DNA of 64,000 nucleotides from Streptomyces spirodelae (GCF_017676385.1 NZ_JAFFZN010000004.1:186001-250000); one strand, 5' to 3'; positions 16,133 through 24,664 are shown, counted from the first letter of the stretch. Numbers and translations: made by a program. The notes: generated by a model from the sequence alone, not told the origin.

Positions 16133-16792
16133 TCAGCGGTGCTGTCGCGGGCCGGCGTCGGCCACCCGGTCGACCAGCCACGCGGTGGCCGGTACCACTG
16201 CCAGCGCGGTGCACCAGCCGCCGACGGTGTCGGTCGGGTAGTGCGCGCCCAGCGCGACCTGCGCCCAGCCCATGGCGGCTCCGGCGGCCAGCGCCGCGAC
16301 GAGCACGAGTGACGTGCCGGCCCCTCTGCCGAGACCGAGCCGGCCGGCCGTGAGGAGCGCCACCACGAGGGCGAGCGCGGTGAGGAAGGCGGTGTGCCCG
16401 CTCGGATAGGACAGGTTGTCGTCGCCGTGGATGGTGCGTCCCACCATGTGCTTGAGCAGCGTCGCCGTCCCCACGGTCACCCCGGTGCCCGCAACGGCGA
16501 GCACCGCGGCGCGAGGGCACCGAAGCAGCAGGCAGCCCGCCACGGTGACCACGACCAGCGCCGCCGCTCCCACGGGCTCCCCCAGGAAGTCCGTGGCCGT
16601 AGCGGCGTACCGCCACGGCTGCCCCGCACCGTCCACCGCCGCCCAGATCCGCGCGTCCACCACGCCCGGCTCGCCGTCACCGGCATACAGGACCCCGAGC
16701 ACGACGACCACCAGCGCGGCGAGGACGGCAACCAGGCCGAGCCGGATGCGCAGCGACGAGGGCAGCACCGTGGGCGCCGCCCGGCCGGTCAC
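16133..16792 (-). CDS. PAP2-family lipid phosphatase
   Basis: About 219 residues with 5-6 hydrophobic helices. The three phosphatase motifs are KHMVGRTIHGDDN, SYPSGHTAF (catalytic His) and ALGAHYPTD. Such integral membrane enzymes hydrolyse phosphatidate or undecaprenyl pyrophosphate at the outer face. It lies convergent to the glycan operon, so a role in recycling the polyprenyl carrier is possible but not shown. I chose GTG at 16792 because it precedes the first hydrophobic helix (LGLVAVLAALVVVVLG) by about 17 residues; the frame stays open upstream, so the start is uncertain. Confidence 0.8.
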   Translation of the reverse strand: MTGRAAPTVLPSSLRIRLGLVAVLAALVVVVLGVLYAGDGEPGVVDARIWAAVDGAGQPWRYAATATDFLGEPVGAAALVVVTVAGCLLLRCPRAAVLAVAGTGVTVGTATLLKHMVGRTIHGDDNLSYPSGHTAFLTALALVVALLTAGRLGLGRGAGTSLVLVAALAAGAAMGWAQVALGAHYPTDTVGGWCTALAVVPATAWLVDRVADAGPRQHR

Positions 16793-17021
16793 ACGCCCAC
16801 CACGGACTGGACGGGCCGGACTTCCACGTCTGCTCCGGCCAGGCGATCCAACGCGAGTCCCCCTCGTGTCCGAACCATCGTCCGGCGCAACCCCGAACGC
16901 GTCGGCCTGGCCGACGCCCCGGCAGCCTAGCCAACAATCGCTCCGGGCGTGGCCGCCTCCCCGCCGCACGCCGCTCCGGGCAGCGGGCGTACCGATGCAT
17001 GCCCCACGTAGCCTCTTGCCC

Positions 17022-17978
17022 ATGCCAGCCTCCCGCCTGCATCGCGTCGCCGTCCTTGTCCTGGAGGGTGCGAAGCCGCTCGATGTCGGCATTCCCGCAC
17101 AGGTGTTCACGACCCGCGCGAGCATGCCGTACGAGGTACGGGTGTGCGGCGCCGAACCTGGTCTGGTGACCGGGGGCGACGGCCTGTCGTACTCCGTCGC
17201 CCACGGCCTGGACGCGCTCGCGTGGGCCGACATCGTCTTCGTCCCCGGCTACCGGCACCCGGATAGCGAGGACCCGCCAACGGCCGTCGTCGACGCGCTG
17301 ATCGCCGCTCACACGCGGGGCGCCCGGCTCGCCGCCATCTCCACGGGCGCCTTCGCGCTCGCCGCCACGGGACTGCTCAACGGCAGGCGCGCCACCACGC
17401 ACTGGCATTACACGCGAGCACTCATGGCCAGGTATCCGCACATCCAGGTCGACGAGAACGTGCTGTTCGTCGACGAGGGCAGCGTGCTCACCTCGGCCGG
17501 CGCCGCCTCCGGCATCGACCTGTGCCTGCACATCCTGCGCGGCGACCTCGGCGTGGCCGCCTCCAACCACGCGGCCCGCCGCCTGGTCGCGGCGCCCTAC
17601 CGCAGCGGCGGCCAGGCCCAGTACGTGCCGCGCAGCGTCCCCGAGCCGCTCGGCGAGCGCTTCGGTGCCACCCGGGAGTGGGCGCTGCACCGGCTGGGCG
17701 AGCCCCTCACCCTCGACATACTGGCGCGGCAGGCCGGGGTCTCGCCCCGCACGTTCTCCCGCCGCTTCGTCGAGGAGACCGGCTACACGCCGATGCAGTG
17801 GGTGATGCGCGCCCGCGTCGACCTGGCCCGTGAACTGCTGGAGCGCTCCGAGCGCAGCGTCGAACAGATCGCCGCCGACGTCGGGCTCGGCACCGGCGCG
17901 AACCTGCGCCTGCACTTCCAGCGCATCCTGGGCACCACCCCGATCGAGTACCGGCACACCTTCACCCGCGGTGCGTAG
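17022..17978 (+). CDS. GlxA-family transcriptional regulator (DJ-1/PfpI plus AraC)
   Basis: 318 residues. The N-terminal DJ-1/PfpI-like domain (1-190) is followed by an AraC helix-turn-helix pair (about 215-315, LTLDILARQAGVSPRTFSRRF and GTTPIEYRHTF; shown in parts). In many GlxA relatives the nucleophile-elbow is CTGAF; here it is AISTGAF with Ser107, so the N-domain is probably a ligand sensor without enzyme activity. The start is ATG 17022; a longer frame upstream has no plausible start. An inverted repeat and a direct TCGCAGTG repeat lie between it and the GAPDH gene, which it probably controls. Confidence 0.85.
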   Translation: MPASRLHRVAVLVLEGAKPLDVGIPAQVFTTRASMPYEVRVCGAEPGLVTGGDGLSYSVAHGLDALAWADIVFVPGYRHPDSEDPPTAVVDALIAAHTRGARLAAISTGAFALAATGLLNGRRATTHWHYTRALMARYPHIQVDENVLFVDEGSVLTSAGAASGIDLCLHILRGDLGVAASNHAARRLVAAPYRSGGQAQYVPRSVPEPLGERFGATREWALHRLGEPLTLDILARQAGVSPRTFSRRFVEETGYTPMQWVMRARVDLARELLERSERSVEQIAADVGLGTGANLRLHFQRILGTTPIEYRHTFTRGA

Positions 17979-17988
17979 CCGCGACTGG

Positions 17989-18041
17989 TCGCAGTGTTCG
18001 CAGTGGCGAGATCCTTTCGAACCATGGCGATCCCGCCACTG
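17989..18041 (+). promoter_or_regulatory. Candidate operator: direct and inverted repeats before GAPDH gene
   Basis: TCGCAGTG occurs at 17989-17996 and 17998-18005. A 14-bp inverted repeat with two mismatches (CAGTGGCGAGATCC at 18001-18014; CGATCCCGCCACTG at 18028-18041) follows. AraC-type proteins often bind direct repeats, so the GlxA-type regulator may bind here. The hairpin could instead end glxA transcription. Confidence 0.4.
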
Positions 18042-18095
18042 TCAGCGGCGCGCACCGCGCGCGAGCCTGGTGGTGAAAGAGAAGGGAGACCACTC

Positions 18096-19094
18096 ATGAC
18101 CCGCGTCGCCATCAATGGATTCGGCCGCATCGGACGCAATGCGCTGCGCGCGCTGCTGGAGCGCGACAGCTCCCTGGAGATCGTCGCCGTGAACGACCTC
18201 ACCGAGCCCGCCACGCTCGCCCGGCTGCTCGCCTACGACAGTACCGCGGGCCGCCTCGGGCGGCCGGTGACCGTCGACGGGGACACCCTCGTCGTCGACG
18301 GCCGTCGCATCAAGGTACTGGCCGAGCGCGAACCGGCGCGGCTGCCGTGGGCGGAACTCGGCGTCGACATCGTCCTGGAGGCCACCGGCCGCTTCACCTC
18401 GGCCAAGGCCGCCGGCGCCCACCTCGACGCAGGCGCGCGCAAGGTGCTTGTCAGCGCGCCGTCGGACGGCGCCGACGTCACAGTGGCGTTCGGTGTCAAC
18501 ACCGCCACCTACGACCCCGACCGGCACACCATCGTCTCCAACGCCTCCTGCACCACCAACGCCCTCGCCCCGCTGGCCAAGGTGCTCGACGAACTCGCCG
18601 GCATCGAGCACGGGTTCATGACGACGGTGCACGCCTATACGCAGGAGCAGAACCTGCAGGACGGTCCGCATCGCGACCCCCGCCGCGCCCGTGCGGCCGG
18701 TGTCAACATCGTGCCGACCACGACGGGCGCCGCCAAGGCGATCGGCCTGGTGCTGCCGAACCTCGACGGCAAGCTGTCGGGCGACTCGATCCGGGTACCG
18801 GTGCCGGTGGGCTCGATCGTCGAACTCAACACGACCGTCGCCCGTGACGTGACGCGCGACGACGTGCTGACGGCCTACCGCACGGCGGCAGAGGGGCCGC
18901 TCGCAGGCATCCTCGAATACTCCGACGACCCTCTCGTGTCGTCCGACATCACGGGCAATCCCGCCTCTTCGATCTTCGACTCGGCCCTCACCCGCGTCGA
19001 CGGCCGCCACGTGAAGGTGGTCGCCTGGTACGACAACGAGTGGGGCTTCTCGAACCGCGTGATCGACACGCTGGAGTTCCTCGCCGCGCGGTGA
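18096..19094 (+). CDS. gap: Type I glyceraldehyde-3-phosphate dehydrogenase
   Basis: 332 residues, standard length. NAD motif INGFGRIGR, catalytic Cys152 in SNASCTTNA, HAYTQEQ and the C-terminal WYDNEWGFSNR are all present. It converts glyceraldehyde-3-phosphate, NAD and phosphate to 1,3-bisphosphoglycerate. ATG 18096 has GAAGGGAG upstream. It lies behind a GlxA-type regulator and beside a dihydroxyacetone-kinase island, so this is likely a secondary, induced isozyme for triose metabolism rather than the housekeeping copy, which usually sits with pgk and tpi. Confidence 0.95.
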   Translation: MTRVAINGFGRIGRNALRALLERDSSLEIVAVNDLTEPATLARLLAYDSTAGRLGRPVTVDGDTLVVDGRRIKVLAEREPARLPWAELGVDIVLEATGRFTSAKAAGAHLDAGARKVLVSAPSDGADVTVAFGVNTATYDPDRHTIVSNASCTTNALAPLAKVLDELAGIEHGFMTTVHAYTQEQNLQDGPHRDPRRARAAGVNIVPTTTGAAKAIGLVLPNLDGKLSGDSIRVPVPVGSIVELNTTVARDVTRDDVLTAYRTAAEGPLAGILEYSDDPLVSSDITGNPASSIFDSALTRVDGRHVKVVAWYDNEWGFSNRVIDTLEFLAAR

Positions 19095-19128
19095 ACGGAC
19101 GCCGTCCGGCCCGGGCCGTGGTCGGTGT

Positions 19129-19152
19129 GACCGGCGCCTGGCCGCGCCGGTC
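19129..19152. terminator. Bidirectional terminator hairpin between convergent genes
   Basis: A perfect 9-bp inverted repeat, GACCGGCGC and GCGCCGGTC, around a 6-base loop, in the 83 bp between the GAPDH stop and the convergent DhaK-DhaL stop. No T-run follows, as is common in Streptomyces. Confidence 0.6.
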
Positions 19153-19177
19153 CGCGCCGGTCTCCGGTCCGGTCCCC

Positions 19178-20887
19178 TCAGCGCGAGGTGAGGCGCTCCG
19201 GGTCGGGCAGACGTGTGGCGGTGGCCGGCTCGTAGACGCCGGCGAGCGCGGTGAACAGCAGCGCCACGCCGAGGGAACCCGGGTCGGGGACGCCGATGGC
19301 GCGCTCGCCCACGTAGCTGGCGCGGCCGCGCCGGGGAGTGAGGGAGGCGGTGCTCAGGGCACCCTCGACGGCGGCCTCCGCTGCGACGGTGAAGGGGCTG
19401 TCGGCGCCGTCGCGTGCGGCAGTGGCCAAGGCATCGGCGGTGGGAGCGAGTGCGTCCACGAGGGTGCAGTCGCCGACCTCGGCACCGCCGACCCGGTGGA
19501 TGGCGGCCAGGGCGGACTTCGCCGCGTCGGCGACGGACAGGGCGTCAGGCGCCCGGCCGTCGGACCAGGAGACGGTGGCCAGCTCCTGGAAGAGGAGGCC
19601 GAAGAGCGGACCGCTGGTGCCGCCGACGTCGTTGAGGAAAGCCTCGGCCAGGGCGGCCACGCCGTCGCTCCCCGACTCGTTCCGCTCGACCGCCCGGCGT
19701 ACGCCGCCGGCCAGGTTGTCGCCGAAGTCGCCGTCGCCGACGAGCTGGTCGAGCGCTGTGAGGTTGTCATGAGCCTGGGAGACGATCGCCGAGTAGCGGT
19801 CGAGGATGCCCCGGCTGGCCGGAGCCTCGCTCACGCGTACGTGTGCGGCGGCCGGTTCGGCGACCACACTCGCCGCGGTGTCCGGGGCCAGGGTGCGGGC
19901 GGGAAGGGCGAGCGGCGTGTCGGTGGGTGCCGTCCACAAGTCGGCCCACTCCGGCCTCATACGGGTGAGAGTGAGGGAGAAGCCGGCCATGTCCAGGGCG
20001 GCGGTGAACGTGCCGGGCACGACGGCCAGGGGCTGGATGCCGCGCGCAGTCAGCTGGTCGTGCAGGATCGAGCCGATGGCGTGCAGTTCCAGACTGGTCG
20101 TGGCACCCAGGCCGTTGACGACGGCCAGCACCTCCTCCTGCCCTGCGGGCAGGGCCTGGAGCAGGTCGTCGGTCATCTGCGCCACAAGCTCCTCGACGGG
20201 ACGGTGGTCGATGGTGCGTGTACCGCGCTCGCCGTGGATACCGACACCGTACTCGAGCGTTCCGGGGTTCAGATCGAAGGCAGGTGCCGCGGTCGAGGGT
20301 GAGGTCTGGGCCCGGGCCGCGACGGCGAGGCTGCGGGAGCGTGCGACGATGTCCGCGCCCAGAGCGGCGAGTTCCTCCAGTTTCGCGCCCTGGTCGGCGA
20401 AGGCGCCGAGCAGCTTCTCCAGGACGACGGTTGCGGCGGTGCCCCGGCGGCCGGTCGCGGTGTCGGCCTTGTCGGTGGCCAGATCGTCGTCGACCAGAAC
20501 CGTCGCCACGGGAATGCCGTCGTGGCGCAGGCGTTCCGCCGCGATCTGAAAGTTGATCACGTCCCCGGTGTAGTTCTTGATGATGAGCAGCACGCCGTTG
20601 CTCTTCGCGGCGGCCGCGCCGGCTTCGTAGATCTGCCGGTTGTGCGGGGAGGCGAAGATCTCGCCGGGGCAGACGGCGTCGAGGCCGCCGGGGCCGAGGA
20701 GGCCGGTGTGCAGCGGTTCGTGGCCGGAGCCGCCTCCCGAGACCAGCGCGACCGTGCGGTCGGGGCTGCTGGTGCGGGCCCGCAGGTACAGGGGACTGGT
20801 GTTCACTTCGAGCAGGCCGGGGTTGGCCAGGGCGAGGCCGCGTGCGGCGCTGAGAACCGTGTCGGCCTGCGTGAGGAAGTACGTCAT
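19178..20887 (-). CDS. Dihydroxyacetone kinase, DhaK-DhaL fusion
   Basis: 569 residues. DhaK domain (1-330): SGGGSGHEPLH near residue 50 and GIHGERGTRT, whose His218 is the residue that binds dihydroxyacetone covalently. DhaL domain (about 360-569): nucleotide/Mg site LVGDGDFGDNLAGG and GGTSGPLFG. The fusion is the layout of ATP-dependent kinases, making dihydroxyacetone phosphate. Yet the island also encodes a second DhaL, a DhaM and an HPr, which belong to the PTS-dependent type. ATG 20887 has GGAG 8 bp upstream. It is the distal gene of a minus-strand pair, 151 bp after dhaL. Confidence 0.93.
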   Translation of the reverse strand: MTYFLTQADTVLSAARGLALANPGLLEVNTSPLYLRARTSSPDRTVALVSGGGSGHEPLHTGLLGPGGLDAVCPGEIFASPHNRQIYEAGAAAAKSNGVLLIIKNYTGDVINFQIAAERLRHDGIPVATVLVDDDLATDKADTATGRRGTAATVVLEKLLGAFADQGAKLEELAALGADIVARSRSLAVAARAQTSPSTAAPAFDLNPGTLEYGVGIHGERGTRTIDHRPVEELVAQMTDDLLQALPAGQEEVLAVVNGLGATTSLELHAIGSILHDQLTARGIQPLAVVPGTFTAALDMAGFSLTLTRMRPEWADLWTAPTDTPLALPARTLAPDTAASVVAEPAAAHVRVSEAPASRGILDRYSAIVSQAHDNLTALDQLVGDGDFGDNLAGGVRRAVERNESGSDGVAALAEAFLNDVGGTSGPLFGLLFQELATVSWSDGRAPDALSVADAAKSALAAIHRVGGAEVGDCTLVDALAPTADALATAARDGADSPFTVAAEAAVEGALSTASLTPRRGRASYVGERAIGVPDPGSLGVALLFTALAGVYEPATATRLPDPERLTSR

Positions 20888-21038
20888 GAGGGAGGGCTCC
20901 GTCGGGAAACGAGGTGGATGGATCAGCGACCCTCAGGTCGGTGGGGTGTCGAGGTCGGACGAAGGGGCTGGCTGTGCTGCTCACCGGGGGCCGCTCGATG
21001 CCCCGTGGAGAGACGCCCTGTGCGGGTGGGACGGCCGG

Positions 21039-21665
21039 CTACGCCTCGGCCGCCGTATCGGCGAGCGCACGGAAGATCAGGGCCGTCGAGGTCGCCCCCG
21101 GGTCCTGGTGGCCCACGCTGCGCGCTCCCAGGTAGGAGGCGCGGCCCTTGCGTGCCTGCAGGGGAGTGGTGGCGCGCATGCCCTCCTCGGCGGCGTCGGC
21201 GGCAGCCGCTGCAGCGGCGGCGAAGTCCGTTCCCTGCCGGACCTGCTCCTCGAAGGCGGCGACGGCGGGAGCGAACGCGTCGATCATCGTCTTGTCGCCG
21301 GGAGCGGCCGTTCCCAGCTTCTGGATGCTCTCCAGAGCTGCGGCCAGTGCCCCGGCGAACGCGAGCGGGTCGGCTGCCGGAGTGTCCAGGGCCTTGCCCA
21401 GCGCGCGGAACGCGCCCCCGTACAGCGGCCCCGAGGCGCCCCCGATGGTGGAGATGAGGGTGGCGCCGGCCTTGCTGAGGACGGCTCCGACCGTGTCCGG
21501 GGCGAGGTCCGGGACGGCAACGGCAGCGGCGGTGAATCCTCGGTCCAGGTTGGTCCCGTGGTCGGCGTCACCGATCGCCGAGTCGAGCTGGGTGAGGTGA
21601 TCCTTGTGCCGGCCCACGGCGACGGTGATGGCCTGCACCCACGCACGGGCGAGGTCGATGTCCAT
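21039..21665 (-). CDS. dhaL: Dihydroxyacetone kinase ADP/ATP-binding subunit DhaL
   Basis: 208 residues, stand-alone DhaL. Mg-nucleotide Asp cluster in AIGDADHGTNLDRG, GGASGPLYGG, and C-terminal GRASYLGARSVGHQDPG. In PTS-type systems it carries ADP as a cofactor that DhaM rephosphorylates while DhaK holds the substrate. ATG 21665 has GGAGA upstream. It lies upstream of the DhaK-DhaL fusion on the same strand; a 28-bp motif shared with the dhaM promoter lies about 370 bp upstream. Confidence 0.92.
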   Translation of the reverse strand: MDIDLARAWVQAITVAVGRHKDHLTQLDSAIGDADHGTNLDRGFTAAAVAVPDLAPDTVGAVLSKAGATLISTIGGASGPLYGGAFRALGKALDTPAADPLAFAGALAAALESIQKLGTAAPGDKTMIDAFAPAVAAFEEQVRQGTDFAAAAAAAADAAEEGMRATTPLQARKGRASYLGARSVGHQDPGATSTALIFRALADTAAEA

Positions 21666-22079
21666 GGGGTCTCCGTTCGATGATCGGTGCGTACGGGGTC
21701 GGTGGGTGGAAGGCCGAGCGGGGCGCGGTCGGCACGGCCGCGTCTGCCGGGCCGAGCCGGGGCTGCACAGCCCCATCCCAGGGACAGCATGTCGGCATCC
21801 GCCCTGCAGGCCGTGGTGCGGACACCCGTCGTGTCCGGGCGGGCCACGGAATCGCTCACCCGTCCGCGGGCGGTGGGCGCATCCTCCGCCGCGCGTACAC
21901 CTGCCACCGGACGCTTCACCTCCTCCGCGGGATTCGGGCTGTGAACGGGAGGGGAGTCGCCGGGTCCTTCTGTGCGGCAGAACCTCACGGCCCTGTGGGA
22001 ACCGGACGGTCTGCACTTCCCGGCGCTGTTCATCATTGCTGAATGTTGTTCCGGAAGTTAAGCACGCGTTTCACGCCTG
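21666..22079. other. Leader region of dhaL, 414 bp, no gene seen
   Basis: No reading frame in either strand looks like a protein. The only clear element is the IclR-type motif at 22035-22062. If the promoter overlaps that motif, the dhaL mRNA has a leader of about 350 bases. Confidence 0.5.
22035..22062 (+). promoter_or_regulatory. Putative IclR-type operator, copy 1
   Basis: ATTGCTGAATGTTGTTCCGG and eight further bases match the motif at 22890-22917 at 20 or more of 28 positions. It lies just 3' of the iclR gene, upstream of dhaL, where the regulator could control the dhaL-dhaKL operon. Confidence 0.6.
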
Positions 22080-22871
22080 TCAAGAGGCCCGGGACCCGGT
22101 CGGCCGGACACGGCGTGTGGCCGAGGGGGCTCCCAGGTCGCGAGAGAGGTTGCGGGCGGTCTCCCGTACCGCCACGGCGAGTTCCTGGCGTGCCGACTCG
22201 CCCAGCAAGCGCTCCACGGGACCGACGATGCCGATGGCGCCCGCCACCTCGCCGGAGCGGTCGAAGACCGGCGAGGCGATGCCCGCCTCCCCGATGGCCG
22301 ACTCCTGGTCCTCGGTCGCGTAACCGGCCTTGAGAACATCCTCCAGGTGGCCTGCCAGCGCCTTCCGGTCGGTCATGCTGGCGCCGGTGAGCACGGCCGG
22401 CTCCCCGGCGAGCAGGCGTTCCCGTACGTCCGCGCACGAGGAGGCCGCGATGGCCTTGCCCAGGGCGCAGGTGTTCCACGGGATGCTCGCGCCCACCTCG
22501 AGAATCTGCACCGCGCCCTCCGGCCGGAACGCGTGGTGGACGACCAGGACGTGGTCGCCCGTCAGGACACCCACCCACACGGCCTCTCCGCTCCGGTTGG
22601 CCAGAGCGTCCGCCCAGGTCAACGAGCGTGTGCGCAGCTCATGCGTATCCAGATAGGCGTTACCCAACGGCACGAGATTCGGCCCCAGCTGGTACTTCGA
22701 ACTGTCCCGGTCCTGTCCGACCAAGCCCTCGATCTCCAGCGTGCGCAGCAGCGCGTGCACGGTGGGCTTGGCGACGCCCAGCCGCTCGGCCAGTTCGGTC
22801 ACGCCCAGCCGAGGACCGCCCGAGGCGAGCTCCCGCAAGATCTGCACTGCTCGATGCACGGACTGGACCAT
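22080..22871 (-). CDS. IclR-family transcriptional regulator
   Basis: 263 residues. N-terminal winged helix (MVQSVHRAVQILREL, LGVTELAERLGVAKPTVHALL in parts; 1-65) and C-terminal effector domain (about 80-250) with SGEAVWVGVL and GIASPVFDRSGEVAGAIGIVG. It is like GylR, the glycerol regulator of Streptomyces. It sits between the DhaKL/DhaL genes and the divergent DhaM/HPr genes, and a shared 28-bp motif flanks it on both sides, so it likely represses both units and itself, relieved by a triose or glycerol metabolite. Confidence 0.9.
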   Translation of the reverse strand: MVQSVHRAVQILRELASGGPRLGVTELAERLGVAKPTVHALLRTLEIEGLVGQDRDSSKYQLGPNLVPLGNAYLDTHELRTRSLTWADALANRSGEAVWVGVLTGDHVLVVHHAFRPEGAVQILEVGASIPWNTCALGKAIAASSCADVRERLLAGEPAVLTGASMTDRKALAGHLEDVLKAGYATEDQESAIGEAGIASPVFDRSGEVAGAIGIVGPVERLLGESARQELAVAVRETARNLSRDLGAPSATRRVRPTGSRAS

Positions 22872-22889
22872 GAGATCTCCGATTCAGTA

Positions 22890-22917
22890 TTGCCGAACAA
22901 TGTTCCGGGATTTAATG
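22890..22917 (+). promoter_or_regulatory. Putative IclR-type operator, copy 2, in divergent promoter
   Basis: Starts ATTGCCGAACAATGTTCCGG; GAACAATGTTC inside is a palindrome apart from the centre base. It lies between iclR (start 22871) and dhaM (start 22927). TTGCCG (22891-22896) and TTTAAT (22912-22917) could serve as -35 and -10 of a leaderless dhaM transcript, in which case the regulator would block the polymerase directly. Confidence 0.6.
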
Positions 22918-22926
22918 TGACCGTTC

Positions 22927-23319
22927 ATGAGCGCAACCGTCGGCATCGTACTCGTGTCCCACAGCGCCGAGCTGGCTTCGGGCCTGCGCCTGCTGGTGGA
23001 GCAGATCGGCTCCGACACCGTTCCCGTCGTCACCGCGGCCGGGACCGACGACGGCAGGATCGGCACCAGCTATGACCTCGTGCTCAAGGCACTCCAGGAC
23101 GCCGACCGGGGCGCCGGGGTACTGATCCTTCCCGACCTCGGCAGTTCCGTTCTGACCACCCGCACCGTCCTGGACGACCATCCACGCGCCGACGCCGTCA
23201 TCGCCGACGCGCCCTTTGTCGAGGGGGCCGTCGCCGCAGTGGTCGCCGCCGCATCCGGCGCCGACCTGCAAGCCGTCGCCAAGTCAGCAGAAGAGGCCCG
23301 CCATGTCCGCAAGCAATGA
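22927..23319 (+). CDS. dhaM: PTS-dependent dihydroxyacetone kinase phosphotransferase subunit DhaM
   Basis: 130 residues, one EIIA-mannose-like domain with the phosphorylatable His12 in IVLVSHSAELASG. It lacks the HPr and EI-like domains fused in enterobacterial DhaM; HPr is supplied by the next gene. It accepts phosphate from HPr and rephosphorylates ADP bound to DhaL. ATG 22927 has no ribosome site and lies 10 bp after a possible -10 element, so a leaderless mRNA is likely. It overlaps the HPr gene by 17 bp. Confidence 0.9.
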   Translation: MSATVGIVLVSHSAELASGLRLLVEQIGSDTVPVVTAAGTDDGRIGTSYDLVLKALQDADRGAGVLILPDLGSSVLTTRTVLDDHPRADAVIADAPFVEGAVAAVVAAASGADLQAVAKSAEEARHVRKQ

Positions 23320-23602
23320 CACCACCGGCTGCGAATCCGCCGAGACCACCGGGCACGAAGCAGCCGTGCTGCTCCCCGCCAACCTCCACGCCCGGCCAGC
23401 GGGCCTCCTCGCCCGCGCGGCAGGCGAGTTCTCCAGCACCATCGAGCTGGAGCACAACGGCAAGACGGTCAACCCCGCCGGCGTTCTCGGCGTCATGGCA
23501 CTGGGAGCCACGGCCGGCAGCACGGTGACCGTACGAGCCGCCGGTCCCGACGCGCACGACGCGGTCGCCGCACTGATGGAGATCCTGGCCAACGCCGAGT
23601 AG
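23303..23602 (+). CDS. HPr-family phosphocarrier protein
   Basis: 99 residues. Active-site His29 lies in LPANLHARPAGLLARAAG, the HPr signature; the HPr fold then follows (TIELEHNGKTVNPAGVLGVMALG, shown only in part). The N-terminus is about 15 residues longer than usual. It passes phosphate from enzyme I to DhaM. Its 17-bp overlap with dhaM indicates a dedicated carrier rather than the general PtsH. Enzyme I is not in the window. Confidence 0.92.
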   Translation: MSASNDTTGCESAETTGHEAAVLLPANLHARPAGLLARAAGEFSSTIELEHNGKTVNPAGVLGVMALGATAGSTVTVRAAGPDAHDAVAALMEILANAE

Positions 23603-23767
23603 CCCGCACTGTGATGTGGCCCTCGGTCCGGAAGTGCTGTCCGTCATCGTCCCGGGGACGGTCGGCGAAGGTCAGGAGCAGCCTGCCGAGGTGGATGGCG
23701 CGTGATCGGTGCAAGCCCTGATCGGGGGAGGCCCTGAGTCGGTTACGGTGCTCCCGCAAGCATCCGT

Positions 23768-24664
23768 TCACGCGAGACTCTGCGGCCCACGAAGAGTCTG
23801 ATACGTCCCCGCCGCGGTGAATGCGGTGGTGATCGGCGCGATGAGCGAGGCGAAGCGGCGAGTACCCGCATTGCCGATCGGTGCCCAAAGCGCGGCGCAG
23901 TGTTCGTCGGTTTCCGTCTCGATGCGCTCGCGTGCCGCACTGCCGGCACCGGTTATCACGGCGTTGGAGTCGAGCCATCCGCGTGCGACAAGGCGTGCCG
24001 TCGCCGCGGCCCACTCCTCTTCGTTCCACTGCCGTGTCGCTCGCGCGAGAGCTGCCGGGAGGCGGCCTGTTGCCGCGTGCAGAACGAGGCACTCGCAGGG
24101 GCCGAGGCCGTGATCGGCGAGCACGACGAGGTGGGCGTCGCCGCGCCACTCGCGCACCACCGTGATCTGCTGCCACAGCGCGACGAGAGGATTGGACGGA
24201 AGGGCCACCGAGGCGTTCGCGGCGGCCAGTACTTTGCCGGCGTAGTCGGCACCGGCGACCACCGGGTCGACCAGTGAGCGCGCCTCGGCGAGGTCGGCGT
24301 CCGCGAGATGCACCTTGACGCGTTGCATCGCCCGTCCCGCCGCCAGGAAGCGGGCGGTCTGCCACCGCTCGGGCGGTGCCGCGTCCCACACGCCCGCCAT
24401 GGCCCGCACTGCCCGTGGGCTGAAGTTGTAGAAGGCCGCGAGCGTGACTTGCCACGGAACCGCGCCCATTGCGGCCGACCGGAGGGCCAGATACCCCCGC
24501 CCCCGGTCGGTCACTCCGAGCTCGGCCGCCTCCTGGGTGCTCTCGGGGACGAGGTAGATGAACATGTGGGCGGCACTGATGGCGCGGCTGACCTCGCGGA
24601 TGGCGTCCAGATCCATCGAGTCTTCGTCGGTGCGGGTGGAGAGGGGGAGTTGTTCGCGGTACAT
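23768..24664 (-). CDS. SCO6745-family protein (function unknown)
   Basis: 298 residues, soluble. I recognise it as the actinobacterial SCO6745 family: an N-terminal bundle (AISAAHMFIYLVPESTQEA), a central conserved stretch (VPWQVTLAAFYNFSPRAVRAM; shown in part) and a C-terminal winged-helix-like half (W-N-E-E-E-W, then LVARGWLD and ITGAGSAARERIETETDE). The C-terminal half resembles MarR-type helix-turn-helix, but no role is established. It is divergent from a GntR regulator that may control it. ATG 24664 has GGAG 11 bp upstream; a second ATG at 24616 is an alternative. Confidence 0.75.
   Translation of the reverse strand: MYREQLPLSTRTDEDSMDLDAIREVSRAISAAHMFIYLVPESTQEAAELGVTDRGRGYLALRSAAMGAVPWQVTLAAFYNFSPRAVRAMAGVWDAAPPERWQTARFLAAGRAMQRVKVHLADADLAEARSLVDPVVAGADYAGKVLAAANASVALPSNPLVALWQQITVVREWRGDAHLVVLADHGLGPCECLVLHAATGRLPAALARATRQWNEEEWAAATARLVARGWLDSNAVITGAGSAARERIETETDEHCAALWAPIGNAGTRRFASLIAPITTAFTAAGTYQTLRGPQSLA

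Noticed and set aside
18001..18041. Inverted repeat before the GAPDH gene as a plain terminator
   Set aside because: Two mismatches and a 13-base loop make a weak terminator, and a direct repeat overlaps it; an operator is at least as likely.
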